From the NCBI RefSeq assembly GCF_900130045.1, contig NZ_FQXT01000003.1:124001-188000 (forward strand): a DNA stretch of 64,000 nucleotides, given 5' to 3'. Source of the DNA: Leeuwenhoekiella palythoae (GTDB lineage: Bacteria; Bacteroidota; Bacteroidia; Flavobacteriales; Flavobacteriaceae). A program made the translations under genes and the position numbers. This document shows positions 27,566 to 35,850 of the stretch, piece after piece (position 1 is the first letter of the stretch; each line of letters begins with the position of its first letter). The notes below the pieces were generated by a model. That model made no database searches. It was not told the DNA's origin and worked only from the letters and a program-made list of their open reading frames with translations.

Positions 27566-28048
27566 CTAGTTGTGATCACCTTTATCGGGTTTATCAATAA
27601 AATGTTCTTTTTTAGTTGTACTGCTTATAGTTGGCTCATCGTACATCATTTTTTTATCAAGACCGGCGCTGTCCACACCAAGAAATTCTTGCGCTTGGGT
27701 TGGATTAGTGACCTGTTTTACTTCATCTTTATGAATGATGATAGGATGTGCAAAAAGTTCCGGGCGATTTTTGATGATGTTGATATAATCATTCTCATCA
27801 TAATCAGCCGTTTTCAATTCGTCATCATCGCTTACATCTTCAAAGCTCAGCAGATCTTTGATGGGTTTATTAAGTTCGTCTGCCAATTCAGCCCATTGGG
27901 TTCCTGTAAGTGGAGTTTTGGCTATATCTATCGTTTGTAACTCTTTGTCTTTTACAGCCGAAATATGCCCATACGTACGTTCTCCCGTGCGGGTAGTACT
28001 GCTATAAATAAGCGTTACTTGATTTTCATCTCTTGCAATTGATTTCAT
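27566..28048 (-). CDS. ArsC-like thioredoxin-fold protein lacking the catalytic cysteine
   Basis: A 160-residue protein whose core (TLIYSSTTRTGERTYGHI, then TIDIAKTPLTGTQWAELADEL and FAHPIIIHKDEVKQVTNPT) follows the ArsC/Spx fold. The segment that should read HNPxCxxS is YSSTTRTGERTY, and the protein has no cysteine at all, so it cannot act as an arsenate reductase. The C-terminus is a charged, probably disordered tail (about 125-160). It lies 14 bp downstream of the HPF/RaiA gene, in the same operon, so a role tied to stationary phase is possible (inference). Confidence 0.75.
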   Translation of the reverse strand: MKSIARDENQVTLIYSSTTRTGERTYGHISAVKDKELQTIDIAKTPLTGTQWAELADELNKPIKDLLSFEDVSDDDELKTADYDENDYINIIKNRPELFAHPIIIHKDEVKQVTNPTQAQEFLGVDSAGLDKKMMYDEPTISSTTKKEHFIDKPDKGDHN

Positions 28049-28062
28049 CGTTTTGGTTGATC

Positions 28063-28368
28063 TTAATGGTGAGACTTCATTTTGTCCTTGCGCTTTTTCA
28101 ATTGAATATTCAATTCACGCGTAGCTTCTTTCACCGATTCGTGAAAACTCTTTGAACTATGATCTGCAAAGAGTCGTGGACCCGGAGCGCTCAAACGAAT
28201 TCCGGCAATTTTACCGGTTTCATCGCTCGATGTATTTTCGATCTTAAAAAAGATATCGGCGCGTACTATGAAGTCATATTTATTAGCCAGTTTATCTAAC
28301 TGCTCTTTGGTAAACTCTTCTAATGCTGCACTTGCTGCAACATCATGATATTCAAAATTATAGTTCAT
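28063..28368 (-). CDS. HPF/RaiA-family ribosome-associated protein
   Basis: A 101-residue protein with the beta-alpha-beta-beta-beta-alpha pattern of ribosome hibernation factors: EYHDVAASAALEEFTKEQLD, then VRADIFFKIE, and a basic C-terminal helix FHESVKEATRELNIQLKKRK. The family binds the 30S decoding site and silences or protects ribosomes under stress. It is the first gene of an operon with the cysteine-free ArsC-like protein and has a well-formed promoter at 28396-28425. Confidence 0.85.
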   Translation of the reverse strand: MNYNFEYHDVAASAALEEFTKEQLDKLANKYDFIVRADIFFKIENTSSDETGKIAGIRLSAPGPRLFADHSSKSFHESVKEATRELNIQLKKRKDKMKSHH

Positions 28369-28395
28369 ATATAGGTGTATTTTAAAGTATTACCT

Positions 28396-28425
28396 TAAAG
28401 TTAAGTAAAGCCAATGCCTCATCAA
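28396..28425 (-). promoter_or_regulatory. Promoter of the HPF/RaiA operon
   Basis: On the minus strand TTG (28423-28425), a 19-bp gap and TAACTTTA (28396-28403) fit the Bacteroidota promoter, with one change in the -7 box. It lies about 28 bp upstream of the ATG. The 9-bp inverted repeat TATAGGTGT / ACACCTATA at 28370-28378 and 28446-28454 flanks it, perhaps by chance. Confidence 0.55.
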
Positions 28426-28473
28426 TGCATTTTAGGCTTTCTTTGACACCTATACGTTAATGTGTTTTAAATT

Positions 28474-29460
28474 TTAAGGAAGTTCTTCAGCCTTTGCGGT
28501 ATTGGCTTCGGGGTCCTGGCCGCCTTTCAGATAAATAGAAGCTAAGATTCCGCCTACTAATGAAACGACGATCACTCCTAGAGATAACCACTCCGGTATT
28601 TCAATTATATGCGAAAAGATCATCTTTAGACCTACAAAAGCCAAGATCACCACGAGACTATAATGTATGTATCTAAACTTCTGAAGCATTCTTGAAATCA
28701 AGAAATACATGGATCTTAACCCTAGGATCGCAAGAATATTGGAGGTAAATACCAGAAACGGATCTGCTGTAATGGCCAATATCGCTGGGATGCTGTCAAG
28801 AGCAAAAAGAATATCGGTAAGTTCGATCACGATCAAAGCAAGAAAAAGGGGAGTGGCTGCCTTTTTTCCTTGATCAATGATAAAAAAGTCGTGCCCTTCC
28901 ATTTTAGTAGTAACCGGGAATAATTTTTTCACCCCTTTATAAACCGCAGAATCTTGAGGATCATAATCATCATCGTCGTTAGATTTCAACATTCTGTATG
29001 CTGTGATGAGTAAGAAACCTCCAAAAACGTAAATGATCCATTCAAATTTATTGATGAGCGCCACACCAAATACGATCATTAGAGCTCTAAAGATAATAGC
29101 GCCAAGAATCCCCCAAAATAACACGCGATGTTGATATTTAGGTGGAATTTTAAAAGAGGAAAAGATCACAGCGATCACAAACACATTATCAATACTTAAA
29201 GAAAGTTCGATTAAGTAGCCTGTGATGTATTTTAAAACTGCGGTGTTTGCAGTAATGTTGGTTGGGTTCTCGATCAATTCTGCGTTGAAAAGCCAGTAAA
29301 TCACACCACTAAACGCCATTGCAATACTAAACCAGACCGCCGTCCAAATACCGGCTTCTTTACTTTTGATCACGTGATCGTGTTTATTAAAAACACCTAG
29401 GTCAAGTGCGAGACAAACTAATATAAAAGCGATAAAAATTCCCCAGACGAGCATATACAA
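28474..29460 (-). CDS. TerC/Alx-family metal-handling membrane protein
   Basis: A 328-residue protein with about nine transmembrane helices. The TerC signatures are visible: acidic intramembrane residues in GYLIELSLSIDNVFVIAVIF (about 90-109) and VIELTDILFALDSIPAILAI (about 211-230), plus DPFLVFTSNILAILGLRSMYF. Family members export manganese or act in metal loading of secreted enzymes and tellurite resistance. I looked for the manganese yybP-ykoY riboswitch that precedes some relatives and did not see it. It is monocistronic. Confidence 0.9.
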   Translation of the reverse strand: MYMLVWGIFIAFILVCLALDLGVFNKHDHVIKSKEAGIWTAVWFSIAMAFSGVIYWLFNAELIENPTNITANTAVLKYITGYLIELSLSIDNVFVIAVIFSSFKIPPKYQHRVLFWGILGAIIFRALMIVFGVALINKFEWIIYVFGGFLLITAYRMLKSNDDDDYDPQDSAVYKGVKKLFPVTTKMEGHDFFIIDQGKKAATPLFLALIVIELTDILFALDSIPAILAITADPFLVFTSNILAILGLRSMYFLISRMLQKFRYIHYSLVVILAFVGLKMIFSHIIEIPEWLSLGVIVVSLVGGILASIYLKGGQDPEANTAKAEELP

Positions 29461-29571
29461 TTTTTGGTTAGACGGTGCTTAATACTATAATGCGTTATTC
29501 AAAATAGGCCGTAAAGTTAGCATAGTTTACAGGGCTTAAGCCGATTCTGGTTGTAAATTGCTGTTAAATAA

Positions 29572-29602
29572 TTGTAGCCCTTTTTGTTTCTGATTAACTT
29601 CT
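29572..29602 (+). promoter_or_regulatory. Likely promoter of the aconitase gene
   Basis: TTG at 29572-29574, a 20-bp gap and TAACTTCT at 29595-29602, ending 20 bp ahead of the start at 29623. The -7 box differs at two positions. A 10-bp palindrome GGCTTAAGCC lies upstream, at about 29533-29542, in the divergent region with terC. Confidence 0.4.
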
Positions 29603-29622
29603 AGGAAAACAAAAAAACTGCA

Positions 29623-31590
29623 ATGAAACCACTAAATGTTACTCAAAAATTAATCAACGATCATCTTATTGAAGGGAAGTTAGCACCCGGAGAAGAAATA
29701 GGTCTCAAAATAGATCAAGCGCTGCTTCAAGACGCTACCGGAACTTTGGTGCAACTTGAATTAGAGGCTATGAATCTCGATAAGGCTAAAACCGAAGTTG
29801 CCGTGCAATATGTGGATCACAACTTACTGCAAACCGACTTTAAAAATGCGGATGATCACGCGTTTCTGCATAGCGCTGCTCAAAAATTTGGTCTTTGGTT
29901 TTCACGCCCGGGGAATGGTGTGAGTCATCCCGTACATATGGAGCGTTTTGGGAAGCCCGGTAAAACGCTTGTAGGTAGTGATAGTCATAGTTGCGCTGCC
30001 GGTTCTTTAGGAATGCTCGCCATTGGTACCGGTGGATTAGATGTTGCTGCCGCAATTGCTGGTCAGCCTTATTTTGTAAAAATGCCTCAAGTGATGGGGG
30101 TGAAATTAACGGGAAAATTACCAGATTGGGTAAGTGCTAAAGATGTGATTTTAGAAATGTTACGCCGTCACGATGTAAAAGGAGGCGTGGGTAAAGTGAT
30201 TGAATATTATGGAGAAGGCCTAAAAGACCTCAGTGCGATGGATCGGCATGTGATTGCCAATATGGGAGCCGAATTAGGCGCCACCACTACTGTTTTTCCT
30301 AGTGATCAGGAAACCAAACGTTTTTTAAAATCTCAAGGTAGAGAAGAAGATTGGACCGAACTTATAGCCGATGAAGGCTGCTCTTACGATTTACATGATC
30401 ATATAGAACTTGATAAATTAGTACCACTCATCGCGCTGCCTACCAGTCCGGGGAATGTGGTTCCGGTGAGTGAAGTAGCCGGTAAATCTATTTCTCAGGT
30501 GGTGATCGGTTCTTCTGCAAATCCCGGACTTCGTGATTTCTGGATCGCAGGAGCTATCGTAAAAGGAAAATCAGTGAATCCTGATGTTTCGTTTGATGTG
30601 AACCCTACAAGTAGGCAGATCATTCAGAATATGATCGACACCAAAGCTTTTGCTAATCTGATAACCGCAGGTGCCCGTTTTCATCAGAGCGGTTGTATGG
30701 GGTGTATAGGAATGGGGCAAGCACCAGCAAGCGGAACGATTAGTTTGCGTACGATGCCGCGTAATTTCCCGGATCGTTCAGGAACTAAAGATGACCAAGT
30801 GCATTTGTGCAGTCCGGAAACCGCCGCAGCTTCCGCATTGACCGGAAAAATTACCGATCCTCGGGATATCGCTTCACTTTACGATATGAAATATCCCAAG
30901 TTTGAAGATCCAGAGTTGCACATTATCAATGAAGATATGTTGGTAGCTCCGGCTGAAGATGGAAGCAAAGTAACGCTTAAAAAAGGGCCTAACATCAAAT
31001 CTTTACCGCATATCGAAGCTTTACAAAGTGATTATGAAGTACCTGTGCTTTTAAAAATGCAGGATAATATTTCTACAGACGAAATTCTTAAGGCAGGGGC
31101 AGAAGTGCTTCCGTTTCGTTCTAATTTACCGGAAATCAGTAAGTACAGCTATACGGTTATTGACGAAACTTTTTACGATCGTGCAATGGCCACCAAAGAA
31201 AAAACAGGCGGACATATTGTGGTTGCCGGTGACAATTATGCACAGGGGAGTAGTAGAGAACATGCGGCTTTAGCACCAAAATATTTGGGTCAGGTTGCTG
31301 TCATCGCTAAAAGTTATGCACGAATCGCTTGGCAGAATCTGGTGAACTTCGGAATTCTTCCATTGGAGTTTGAAAATCCAGACGACTTAGATAAAATTGA
31401 ACAAGGAGATACCGTTATGCTGAAAAATCTACGACAACTCGTAGAGCAGCGAGAAACTATTGAAGTGCTTATTAAAAAAGAAACCGGGGAAGTTGCTATT
31501 CCAACAAAGCACAGTTTGAGCGATCGCCAAATACGCGTATTGCTCAAAGGTGGAATCATCAATGATTTTAAAGAAAAACTTTCCGCCTAA
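29623..31590 (+). CDS. Aconitate hydratase, Aquifex-type
   Basis: A 655-residue enzyme that isomerises citrate and isocitrate. It is much shorter than AcnA (about 890) and AcnB (about 865) and matches the Aquifex-type aconitase. Recognisable parts are LVGSDSHSCAAGSLGMLAIG, HQSGCMGCIGMGQAPASGT with Cys358 and Cys361, and the swivel-domain GDNYAQGSSREHAALAP. The first cluster cysteine, usually in GSCTN, is Ser298 here (GSSANPG), while an extra Cys396 sits in HLCSPETAA; see findings. It is the only aconitase in the window and is preceded by its own promoter. Confidence 0.88.
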   Translation: MKPLNVTQKLINDHLIEGKLAPGEEIGLKIDQALLQDATGTLVQLELEAMNLDKAKTEVAVQYVDHNLLQTDFKNADDHAFLHSAAQKFGLWFSRPGNGVSHPVHMERFGKPGKTLVGSDSHSCAAGSLGMLAIGTGGLDVAAAIAGQPYFVKMPQVMGVKLTGKLPDWVSAKDVILEMLRRHDVKGGVGKVIEYYGEGLKDLSAMDRHVIANMGAELGATTTVFPSDQETKRFLKSQGREEDWTELIADEGCSYDLHDHIELDKLVPLIALPTSPGNVVPVSEVAGKSISQVVIGSSANPGLRDFWIAGAIVKGKSVNPDVSFDVNPTSRQIIQNMIDTKAFANLITAGARFHQSGCMGCIGMGQAPASGTISLRTMPRNFPDRSGTKDDQVHLCSPETAAASALTGKITDPRDIASLYDMKYPKFEDPELHIINEDMLVAPAEDGSKVTLKKGPNIKSLPHIEALQSDYEVPVLLKMQDNISTDEILKAGAEVLPFRSNLPEISKYSYTVIDETFYDRAMATKEKTGGHIVVAGDNYAQGSSREHAALAPKYLGQVAVIAKSYARIAWQNLVNFGILPLEFENPDDLDKIEQGDTVMLKNLRQLVEQRETIEVLIKKETGEVAIPTKHSLSDRQIRVLLKGGIINDFKEKLSA

Positions 31591-31646
31591 ACGGTTCAAA
31601 ACCATTTTATAACAAAATTTAGGGACGAATGCTCAAATGCACTTGG

Positions 31647-31654
31647 TATTTTTG
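31647..31654 (+). promoter_or_regulatory. -7 box ahead of the nucleoside deaminase gene
   Basis: TATTTTTG matches TAnnTTTG and lies 23 bp ahead of the ATG at 31678. It sits in the loop of a GACGAATG / CATTCGTC inverted repeat (31624-31631, 31656-31663) that is followed by a T-rich stretch, possibly a weak terminator for the aconitase gene. Confidence 0.4.
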
Positions 31655-31677
31655 ACATTCGTCTCTTTTATATACAT

Positions 31678-32124
31678 ATGGAACAACAACTACATGAAAA
31701 CTTCTTAAGAAAAGCCATTCATTGGGCTAGGCAAGGAAAAGCCAGCAAAGGAGGAGGAGCCTTTGGAGCAGTCATCGTCAAAGATGGAATCATCATCGCA
31801 GAAGGTCATAATAGCGTAGGGGCCAGTACAGATTGTACCCAACACGCAGAACTAGCGATGATTCAACAAGCTTATGTAAAAATGCGAACTAAGAGTCTAA
31901 CAGGGTGTATTTTATATACCAGTTGTGAGCCGTGCTTAATGTGCCTAGGAGCCACGCGCTGGGCCGAACTTGATGCTGTTTATTATGGTGCATCTGCGAC
32001 AGATGCTAAAGAAGCCGGTTATATTTATAGCGATCTGTTTTACAATTCGCATAGCGGAAAGAGACATCAAGAATTTAAACTCAAGCAACTGCTACGCGAC
32101 GAAGCCGTAGCCGTATGGAATTAA
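31678..32124 (+). CDS. Nucleoside/cytosine-type deaminase
   Basis: A 148-residue zinc deaminase. The catalytic motif is HAELAMIQ (H-A-E, about residues 60-62), and the second zinc motif is TSCEPCLMCLGA (P-C-x-x-C). A glycine-rich N-terminal loop (GKASKGGGAFGAVIVKDG) marks the guanine/tRNA-deaminase branch, and the C-terminus resembles guanine deaminases less closely than the paralogue at 34.8 kb. The substrate (guanine, a cytosine analogue or another base) is not decided. It is 4 bp from the FNT gene, with which it is probably co-transcribed. Confidence 0.85.
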   Translation: MEQQLHENFLRKAIHWARQGKASKGGGAFGAVIVKDGIIIAEGHNSVGASTDCTQHAELAMIQQAYVKMRTKSLTGCILYTSCEPCLMCLGATRWAELDAVYYGASATDAKEAGYIYSDLFYNSHSGKRHQEFKLKQLLRDEAVAVWN

Positions 32125-32128
32125 TACT

Positions 32129-32974
32129 ATGAGCGAAGAAGAAGTAAAACAAGAAAACATAGACAAGGAACTTGAGAAATCTGAAGTTTCTGAAGATTCG
32201 CAGGCCAAAAGTCACGGCGAAATCCTCAAAGAGCAAATTTGTGAAGGAAAAAAAATATACACGCTAAGCACCAGCAGTGTTTTGGTAAGTTCGCTCACAG
32301 CAGGTTTAGAGCTGGGTTTCAGCTATATGATGCTGTGTAGTGTATTTTTCCATTTTTCAGATTCCTTTAGCGATTCAACCCTGTTTAAATTGATCGCGCT
32401 GGTGTATCCATTAGGATTCATTTTGGTTGTTTTAGGGCAGTCTATCTTATTTACAGAACAAACCTCTTTATTGACACTTCCGGTATTAAATCGAAAGCAC
32501 AGCTTAATGAGTTTACTACGTATTTGGGGACTTGTAATTTTTGGGAATTTACTAGGAGGGTGGTTGATCGCTTTGGTATTGATGTGGATCGGGCCACAAT
32601 TAGGAATTTTTGAGGTGGAAACTATGGTCAGCATTGGCGACCACGTAGCCCATTATACATTACCAGTCATCTTAGTCAGCGCAATACTTGCCGGCTGGAT
32701 GATGGGCTTGCTATCTTGGTTGGTGACTTCGTCTAAAGACACGGTAAGTCGCATCATCATTATCTTTCTGATCACTGCTACTATGGCTTTTGTAGGATTG
32801 CATCACAGTATAATTGGGAATATTGAAGTGTTTTGTGCTTACGTGTTGGGAGATGAGATCAGTCTGGGGCGTTATGTATGGGTACAATCTACTGCGCTGA
32901 TCGGTAATGCGATTGGAGGTGCATTTTTTGTAGCCTTGCTTAAATATCGCGCCTTTGTCAATAATGTGAATTAA
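32129..32974 (+). CDS. Formate/nitrite transporter (FNT) family channel
   Basis: A 281-residue membrane protein with a charged N-terminal extension (about 1-45) and six transmembrane helices. The family signatures are FTEQTSLLTLPVL (about 111-123) and GLHHSIIGNIEVF near 220, equivalent to the G-F-x-H-x-x-x-N motif. Relatives carry formate, nitrite, hydrosulfide or other small anions; this branch resembles YfdC-like members of unknown cargo. It follows the deaminase by 4 bp. Confidence 0.85.
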   Translation: MSEEEVKQENIDKELEKSEVSEDSQAKSHGEILKEQICEGKKIYTLSTSSVLVSSLTAGLELGFSYMMLCSVFFHFSDSFSDSTLFKLIALVYPLGFILVVLGQSILFTEQTSLLTLPVLNRKHSLMSLLRIWGLVIFGNLLGGWLIALVLMWIGPQLGIFEVETMVSIGDHVAHYTLPVILVSAILAGWMMGLLSWLVTSSKDTVSRIIIIFLITATMAFVGLHHSIIGNIEVFCAYVLGDEISLGRYVWVQSTALIGNAIGGAFFVALLKYRAFVNNVN

Positions 32975-33016
32975 GAAATGGAATCATTTTTGTTTCCATT
33001 ATGTAAAATAAAATCT

Positions 33017-33574
33017 ATGAAAAATTTAGTTGTAATAGTACTGGCATTTGGAGTATTGGGTTGCTCTGGAAGTAAAATAGCGGCAGATAGCAATACTGAA
33101 CTGAATCAATGGATTGAATCTGGGACTTATGCAATTGAATCACAATGGGCGTCACCAATGCCAACATCGGCGTTTATGGCCGTAGCCAATTCAAATATTT
33201 TAGGACCGGGAAATAACGCAAACCGCATCAATTTAATCGGAAACCCTAATCATTTACGTGTGTACAATGATAGTATCGATGTGCACCTGCCATTTTTTGG
33301 GGAACGCTTTATGGGCGGAGGATACAACCAGAATGGTTCGGGAATTGAGTTTAAAGCACCTATAAAGAATTATACCGTAAGCGTAGCAAAGGGATATTAC
33401 CGCGTTAAATTTTCCGCAGCCGATCGCACCGAAAGCTATAACATCGTTTTAAATCTGTATCCTAATCAGACCGCTAACATTGCGGTAAACAGTAGTCAGC
33501 GTGCAGCGATTCAGTATCAAGGGCGTATTGAAGCCTATGATCCTGATAAAACTGAAACTGAAAGTGAAAAGTAA
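33017..33574 (+). CDS. DUF4251 lipoprotein
   Basis: A 185-residue protein starting MKNLVVIVLAFGVLGCSGSK, with a clear lipobox (VLGC). An ATG at 32978 would add 13 residues (MESFLFPLCKIKS) that would disrupt the signal, so the later start is chosen. The mature part has the DUF4251 pattern: a Y-x-V-x-F-x-A-x-D-R-x-E-x-Y-x-I beta stretch (YYRVKFSAADRTESYNIVL) and a terminal IQYQGRIEAYDP. Function is unknown; the family is confined mostly to Bacteroidota. Its stop codon abuts that of the convergent 59-residue gene with no base between. Confidence 0.8.
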   Translation: MKNLVVIVLAFGVLGCSGSKIAADSNTELNQWIESGTYAIESQWASPMPTSAFMAVANSNILGPGNNANRINLIGNPNHLRVYNDSIDVHLPFFGERFMGGGYNQNGSGIEFKAPIKNYTVSVAKGYYRVKFSAADRTESYNIVLNLYPNQTANIAVNSSQRAAIQYQGRIEAYDPDKTETESEK

Positions 33575-33754
33575 TTAGCGCTTCTTCAATACAAAAGGAA
33601 CTAAAAGCGCAGCCATCGCAGCAATGACAATTCCGCCAATAGCACCTAATTTTAGTGAATTGAATACATTGTGTGTATCTAAATAGTAGAATCCAAACAC
33701 AAAAGCTGTCACAATAATAAAGGTGATTATAAAAATCTTTGGTCGTTGTTTCAT
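33575..33754 (-). CDS. Small two-helix membrane protein
   Basis: A 59-residue protein beginning MKQRPKIFIITFIIVTAFVF. It has two predicted transmembrane helices (about 6-25 and 34-54) and a basic end (VPFVLKKR). An upstream in-frame ATG at 33796 would add residues (MSLCCISSNLKKKV) with no supporting promoter. Stop codons of this gene and the DUF4251 gene touch, so the genes are convergent with zero spacing. No family recognised. Confidence 0.6.
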   Translation of the reverse strand: MKQRPKIFIITFIIVTAFVFGFYYLDTHNVFNSLKLGAIGGIVIAAMAALLVPFVLKKR

Positions 33755-34070
33755 GACTTTTTTCTTTAAGTTACTAGATATGCAGCAAAGGCTCAAGAGT
33801 TGTGTTAGTCAAACTTAAAAACTAAGAAGAATATAACACTTGTAGGGAACAGGTGTTAATTTTATAACACACAGAGATAGATAATGGGATTCGTGTCGAA
33901 AATATTCTATTTTACATAATGTAAATTATAATACAAAAGTAAACTATTTAAGAATATGCCACATTCAAATAAAATAGCCGCTTTGGGTTACAGCGTATAA
34001 ATCGCTTATTCTATACAATGGTCCGGAAATTTTAAAATACGCGATTCTCAGGGATTGAAAAATTAAAAGC
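33755..34070. other. Gene-poor stretch
   Basis: AT-rich DNA with no reading frame of note. It holds a hairpin-like repeat AACACTTGT / ACAGGTGTT at 33835-33843 and 33849-33857, and several A/T tracts that could be promoters for the small membrane protein gene. Nothing else is recognised. Confidence 0.5.
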
Positions 34071-34607
34071 TCAGTTAAGTTTAAATGACTTTATTATAGT
34101 TTCTAGTTCACATAATTCTTTCTTTCCATAACGGTTACTAGAAACTCCAAGACTTAATGTATAGATCAAATCATTTTTTGGATTTTCAACAGTGACGTAC
34201 AGTACCTTTAAAGGAATTGTATCAACTTGTTCCTTTACTAAATTCTATATTGATTTCTTGTTGAACATCATTGTAGTTCCAGACTCAATAACATCAAACT
34301 TACGTTCGATATCTTGCTGTTGTTCGTCAAGCGTCTGCTTAGGCTGAGAATTTTTCATTTCTACGATTCCAAAAAATTTAAAAGCATCCTTCTCAAATAC
34401 TGCTGCATTAAGGCCGTTTTCTATAATTACGGGATTCCAATCTTTATTAGGTAAAGTAACTGAATATCGATTTCCACTCCCCTTTAAAACTAATCCTTTA
34501 GTTAAATCTGTTTTTTTACACGTACAGTCTTTCATAAACTCTGACTTTTCAGTTGTCAAAATCATAGAAAGTAAACCTTTTAGAAAAAGTAAAATTTTAT
34601 AATTCAT
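34071..34607 (-). pseudogene. Secreted or membrane-linked protein gene broken by an amber codon
   Basis: The minus strand gives a 120-residue open frame from ATG at 34607 (MNYKILLFLKGLLSMILTTE) to TAG at 34245-34247. The same frame continues past the TAG for 57 codons of protein-like sequence (NLVKEQVDTIPLKVLYVTVE, then NPKNDLIYTLSLGVSSN) to a TGA at 34071-34073, and the two parts join into one plausible beta-rich protein. I read this as a 178-codon gene with one nonsense mutation. The start overlaps the upstream 66-residue gene by 4 bp, as in an operon. Family not recognised; readthrough or a sequencing error are alternatives. Confidence 0.65.
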
Positions 34608-34804
34608 TGTCCTTTTTTATCAGCCTTTTTTAAACTATACCAAGTTGTCAAAGTCATAAAACCACCAAAAATCAAAAAATTAATTACAAATTTCCAAAGA
34701 CTGAACTCCTGCCCATCATAATAGTCAAATGCGGCCATAATTGCAGCGTAGACCCCTCCTCCTACGCACCCACCTATTAAAAGCGATTTCAGTCTTGATT
34801 TCAT
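34604..34804 (-). CDS. Small membrane protein
   Basis: A 66-residue protein with two hydrophobic helices (about 6-26, LLIGGCVGGGVYAAIMAAF, and 38-57, FVINFLIFGGFMTLTTWYSL) and basic ends. It starts 1 bp after the guanine deaminase gene ends and overlaps the broken gene by 4 bp, so these three genes form one transcription unit. No family recognised and no clear job. Confidence 0.65.
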   Translation of the reverse strand: MKSRLKSLLIGGCVGGGVYAAIMAAFDYYDGQEFSLWKFVINFLIFGGFMTLTTWYSLKKADKKGQ

Positions 34805-34805
34805 T

Positions 34806-35276
34806 TTAATACTCGGTTTTATCTTCTTTTACTGCCCATTCCTGAAAAGGTTTGATCGCAACTTCGGGAGCCAACTGTTCAAAGGGAATGCTTCGATCAG
34901 CGTAAGGTAGTTTCAATTCTTCGTAGATAAAATCATCGTCAAAGCCTATGTGTGCTGCATCGGTTTTGGTGCTTCCGTAGTACACCTTTTCAGGTCGTGC
35001 CCAGTAGATCGCACCTAAACACATTGGGCAAGGCTCACAGGAGGTATAAATCGTACAGCCTTCTAATTGAAACGAACCTAAGTTTTTACACGCATCGCGA
35101 ATGGCCGTGACTTCGGCGTGCGCCGTAGGATCATTGGTAGACGTGACTTTGTTGTTGCCTTTGCCAATGATCTTTCCGTCTTTGACGATCACACAGCCAA
35201 AAGGTCCGCCCTCATTGTTTTGCATTCCTTTAAGCGCCGCGGTTACGGCTTCTTGCATATAATGTTTATGATCCAT
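34806..35276 (-). CDS. guaD: Guanine deaminase
   Basis: A 156-residue zinc deaminase, the same length as Bacillus subtilis GuaD and very similar in pattern. HAEVTAIRDACKNLG carries the catalytic H-A-E, TSCEPCPMCLGAIYWARP the zinc cysteines, and the C-terminal GFDDDFIYEEL with the WAVKEDKTEY end matches the swapped tail that closes the active site in GuaD. It converts guanine to xanthine for purine salvage. The paralogue at 31.7 kb differs at the C-terminus, so the two deaminases probably act on different bases. Confidence 0.9.
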   Translation of the reverse strand: MDHKHYMQEAVTAALKGMQNNEGGPFGCVIVKDGKIIGKGNNKVTSTNDPTAHAEVTAIRDACKNLGSFQLEGCTIYTSCEPCPMCLGAIYWARPEKVYYGSTKTDAAHIGFDDDFIYEELKLPYADRSIPFEQLAPEVAIKPFQEWAVKEDKTEY

Positions 35277-35322
35277 TATTATCGTTGTTTTGGGTAAAGA
35301 TAAATTTTAGAAGATAGATTAA

Positions 35323-35405
35323 AGATAAGAGAACAAAGAGAAAAGACAGGGATTGAGATACAAAATGGGAAAAACAAAATACGAAGTGATTAGTTTGTAG
35401 TTGGC
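35323..35405. repeat. Direct repeat, copy 1 (83 bp)
   Basis: Aligned by hand with 35712-35794 without gaps and with nine mismatches. The best-kept part is GACAGGGATTGAGATAC followed by AAAAACAAAATACGAA. Confidence 0.75.
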
Positions 35406-35711
35406 GGTCACAGTTGGCATTGCGCGTTACTTGTTTTATTTCAGATATAAAGATAGGCAGGTACTGATTTTGAATAAACTAGAACTTCTATTTGTATTTC
35501 TTTTTTGCATCGCCCAAAAAAGAAACAAAAAAGTCTAGGCTTACAGAAGCTTCTCTAAATTTTATGTTCACTTCGCTGCATGCACTTAACTCGGCCGCAA
35601 GCCTCAAACAGAACCGCCTGCTACCCTACGCTCACTGCAAATTTAACAAGAAGCTTCTGATAGGCCGCTGCAGACGTTCTAAGAGACTTTAGATTCCAGA
35701 ATTGAGATGTT

Positions 35712-35794
35712 AGATAAGAGAATAAATGGAAATGACAGGGATTGAGATACGAAATCGGAAAAACAAAATACGAAATGATTAGTTAGCAGTTGGC
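35712..35794. repeat. Direct repeat, copy 2 (83 bp)
   Basis: Partner of 35323-35405, offset by 389 bp. Ends inside a GTTGGC tract that also recurs in copy 1. Confidence 0.75.
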
Positions 35795-35850
35795 AGATGA
35801 CCAGGCTATGCTTGTTTTACTACACATCTAAAAGTACGCTGGGATGCCTT

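Larger units (their letters stand above)
35277..35850. other. Gene-poor region between two copies of an 83-bp repeat
   Basis: No convincing gene lies in this 574-bp stretch. It holds direct repeat copies at both sides (35323-35405, 35712-35794). In the middle, TTTCTTTTTTG (35497-35507) pairs with CAAAAAAGAAA (35515-35525). The 66-codon frame at 35492-35692 has a low-complexity, basic translation and lacks a promoter, so I do not call it a gene. The whole may be a dispersed non-coding element. Confidence 0.55.

Noticed and set aside
27530-27940. 136-codon plus-strand frame
   Set aside because: Antisense to the ArsC-like gene; its hydrophobic translation is a by-product of the opposite strand.
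29461-29622. yybP-ykoY manganese riboswitch upstream of terC
   Set aside because: None of the conserved riboswitch pairings was found in the leader.
35492-35692. 66-codon open frame in the repeat-flanked block
   Set aside because: Low-complexity, basic translation, no promoter, and it lies in a block that looks like a non-coding element.
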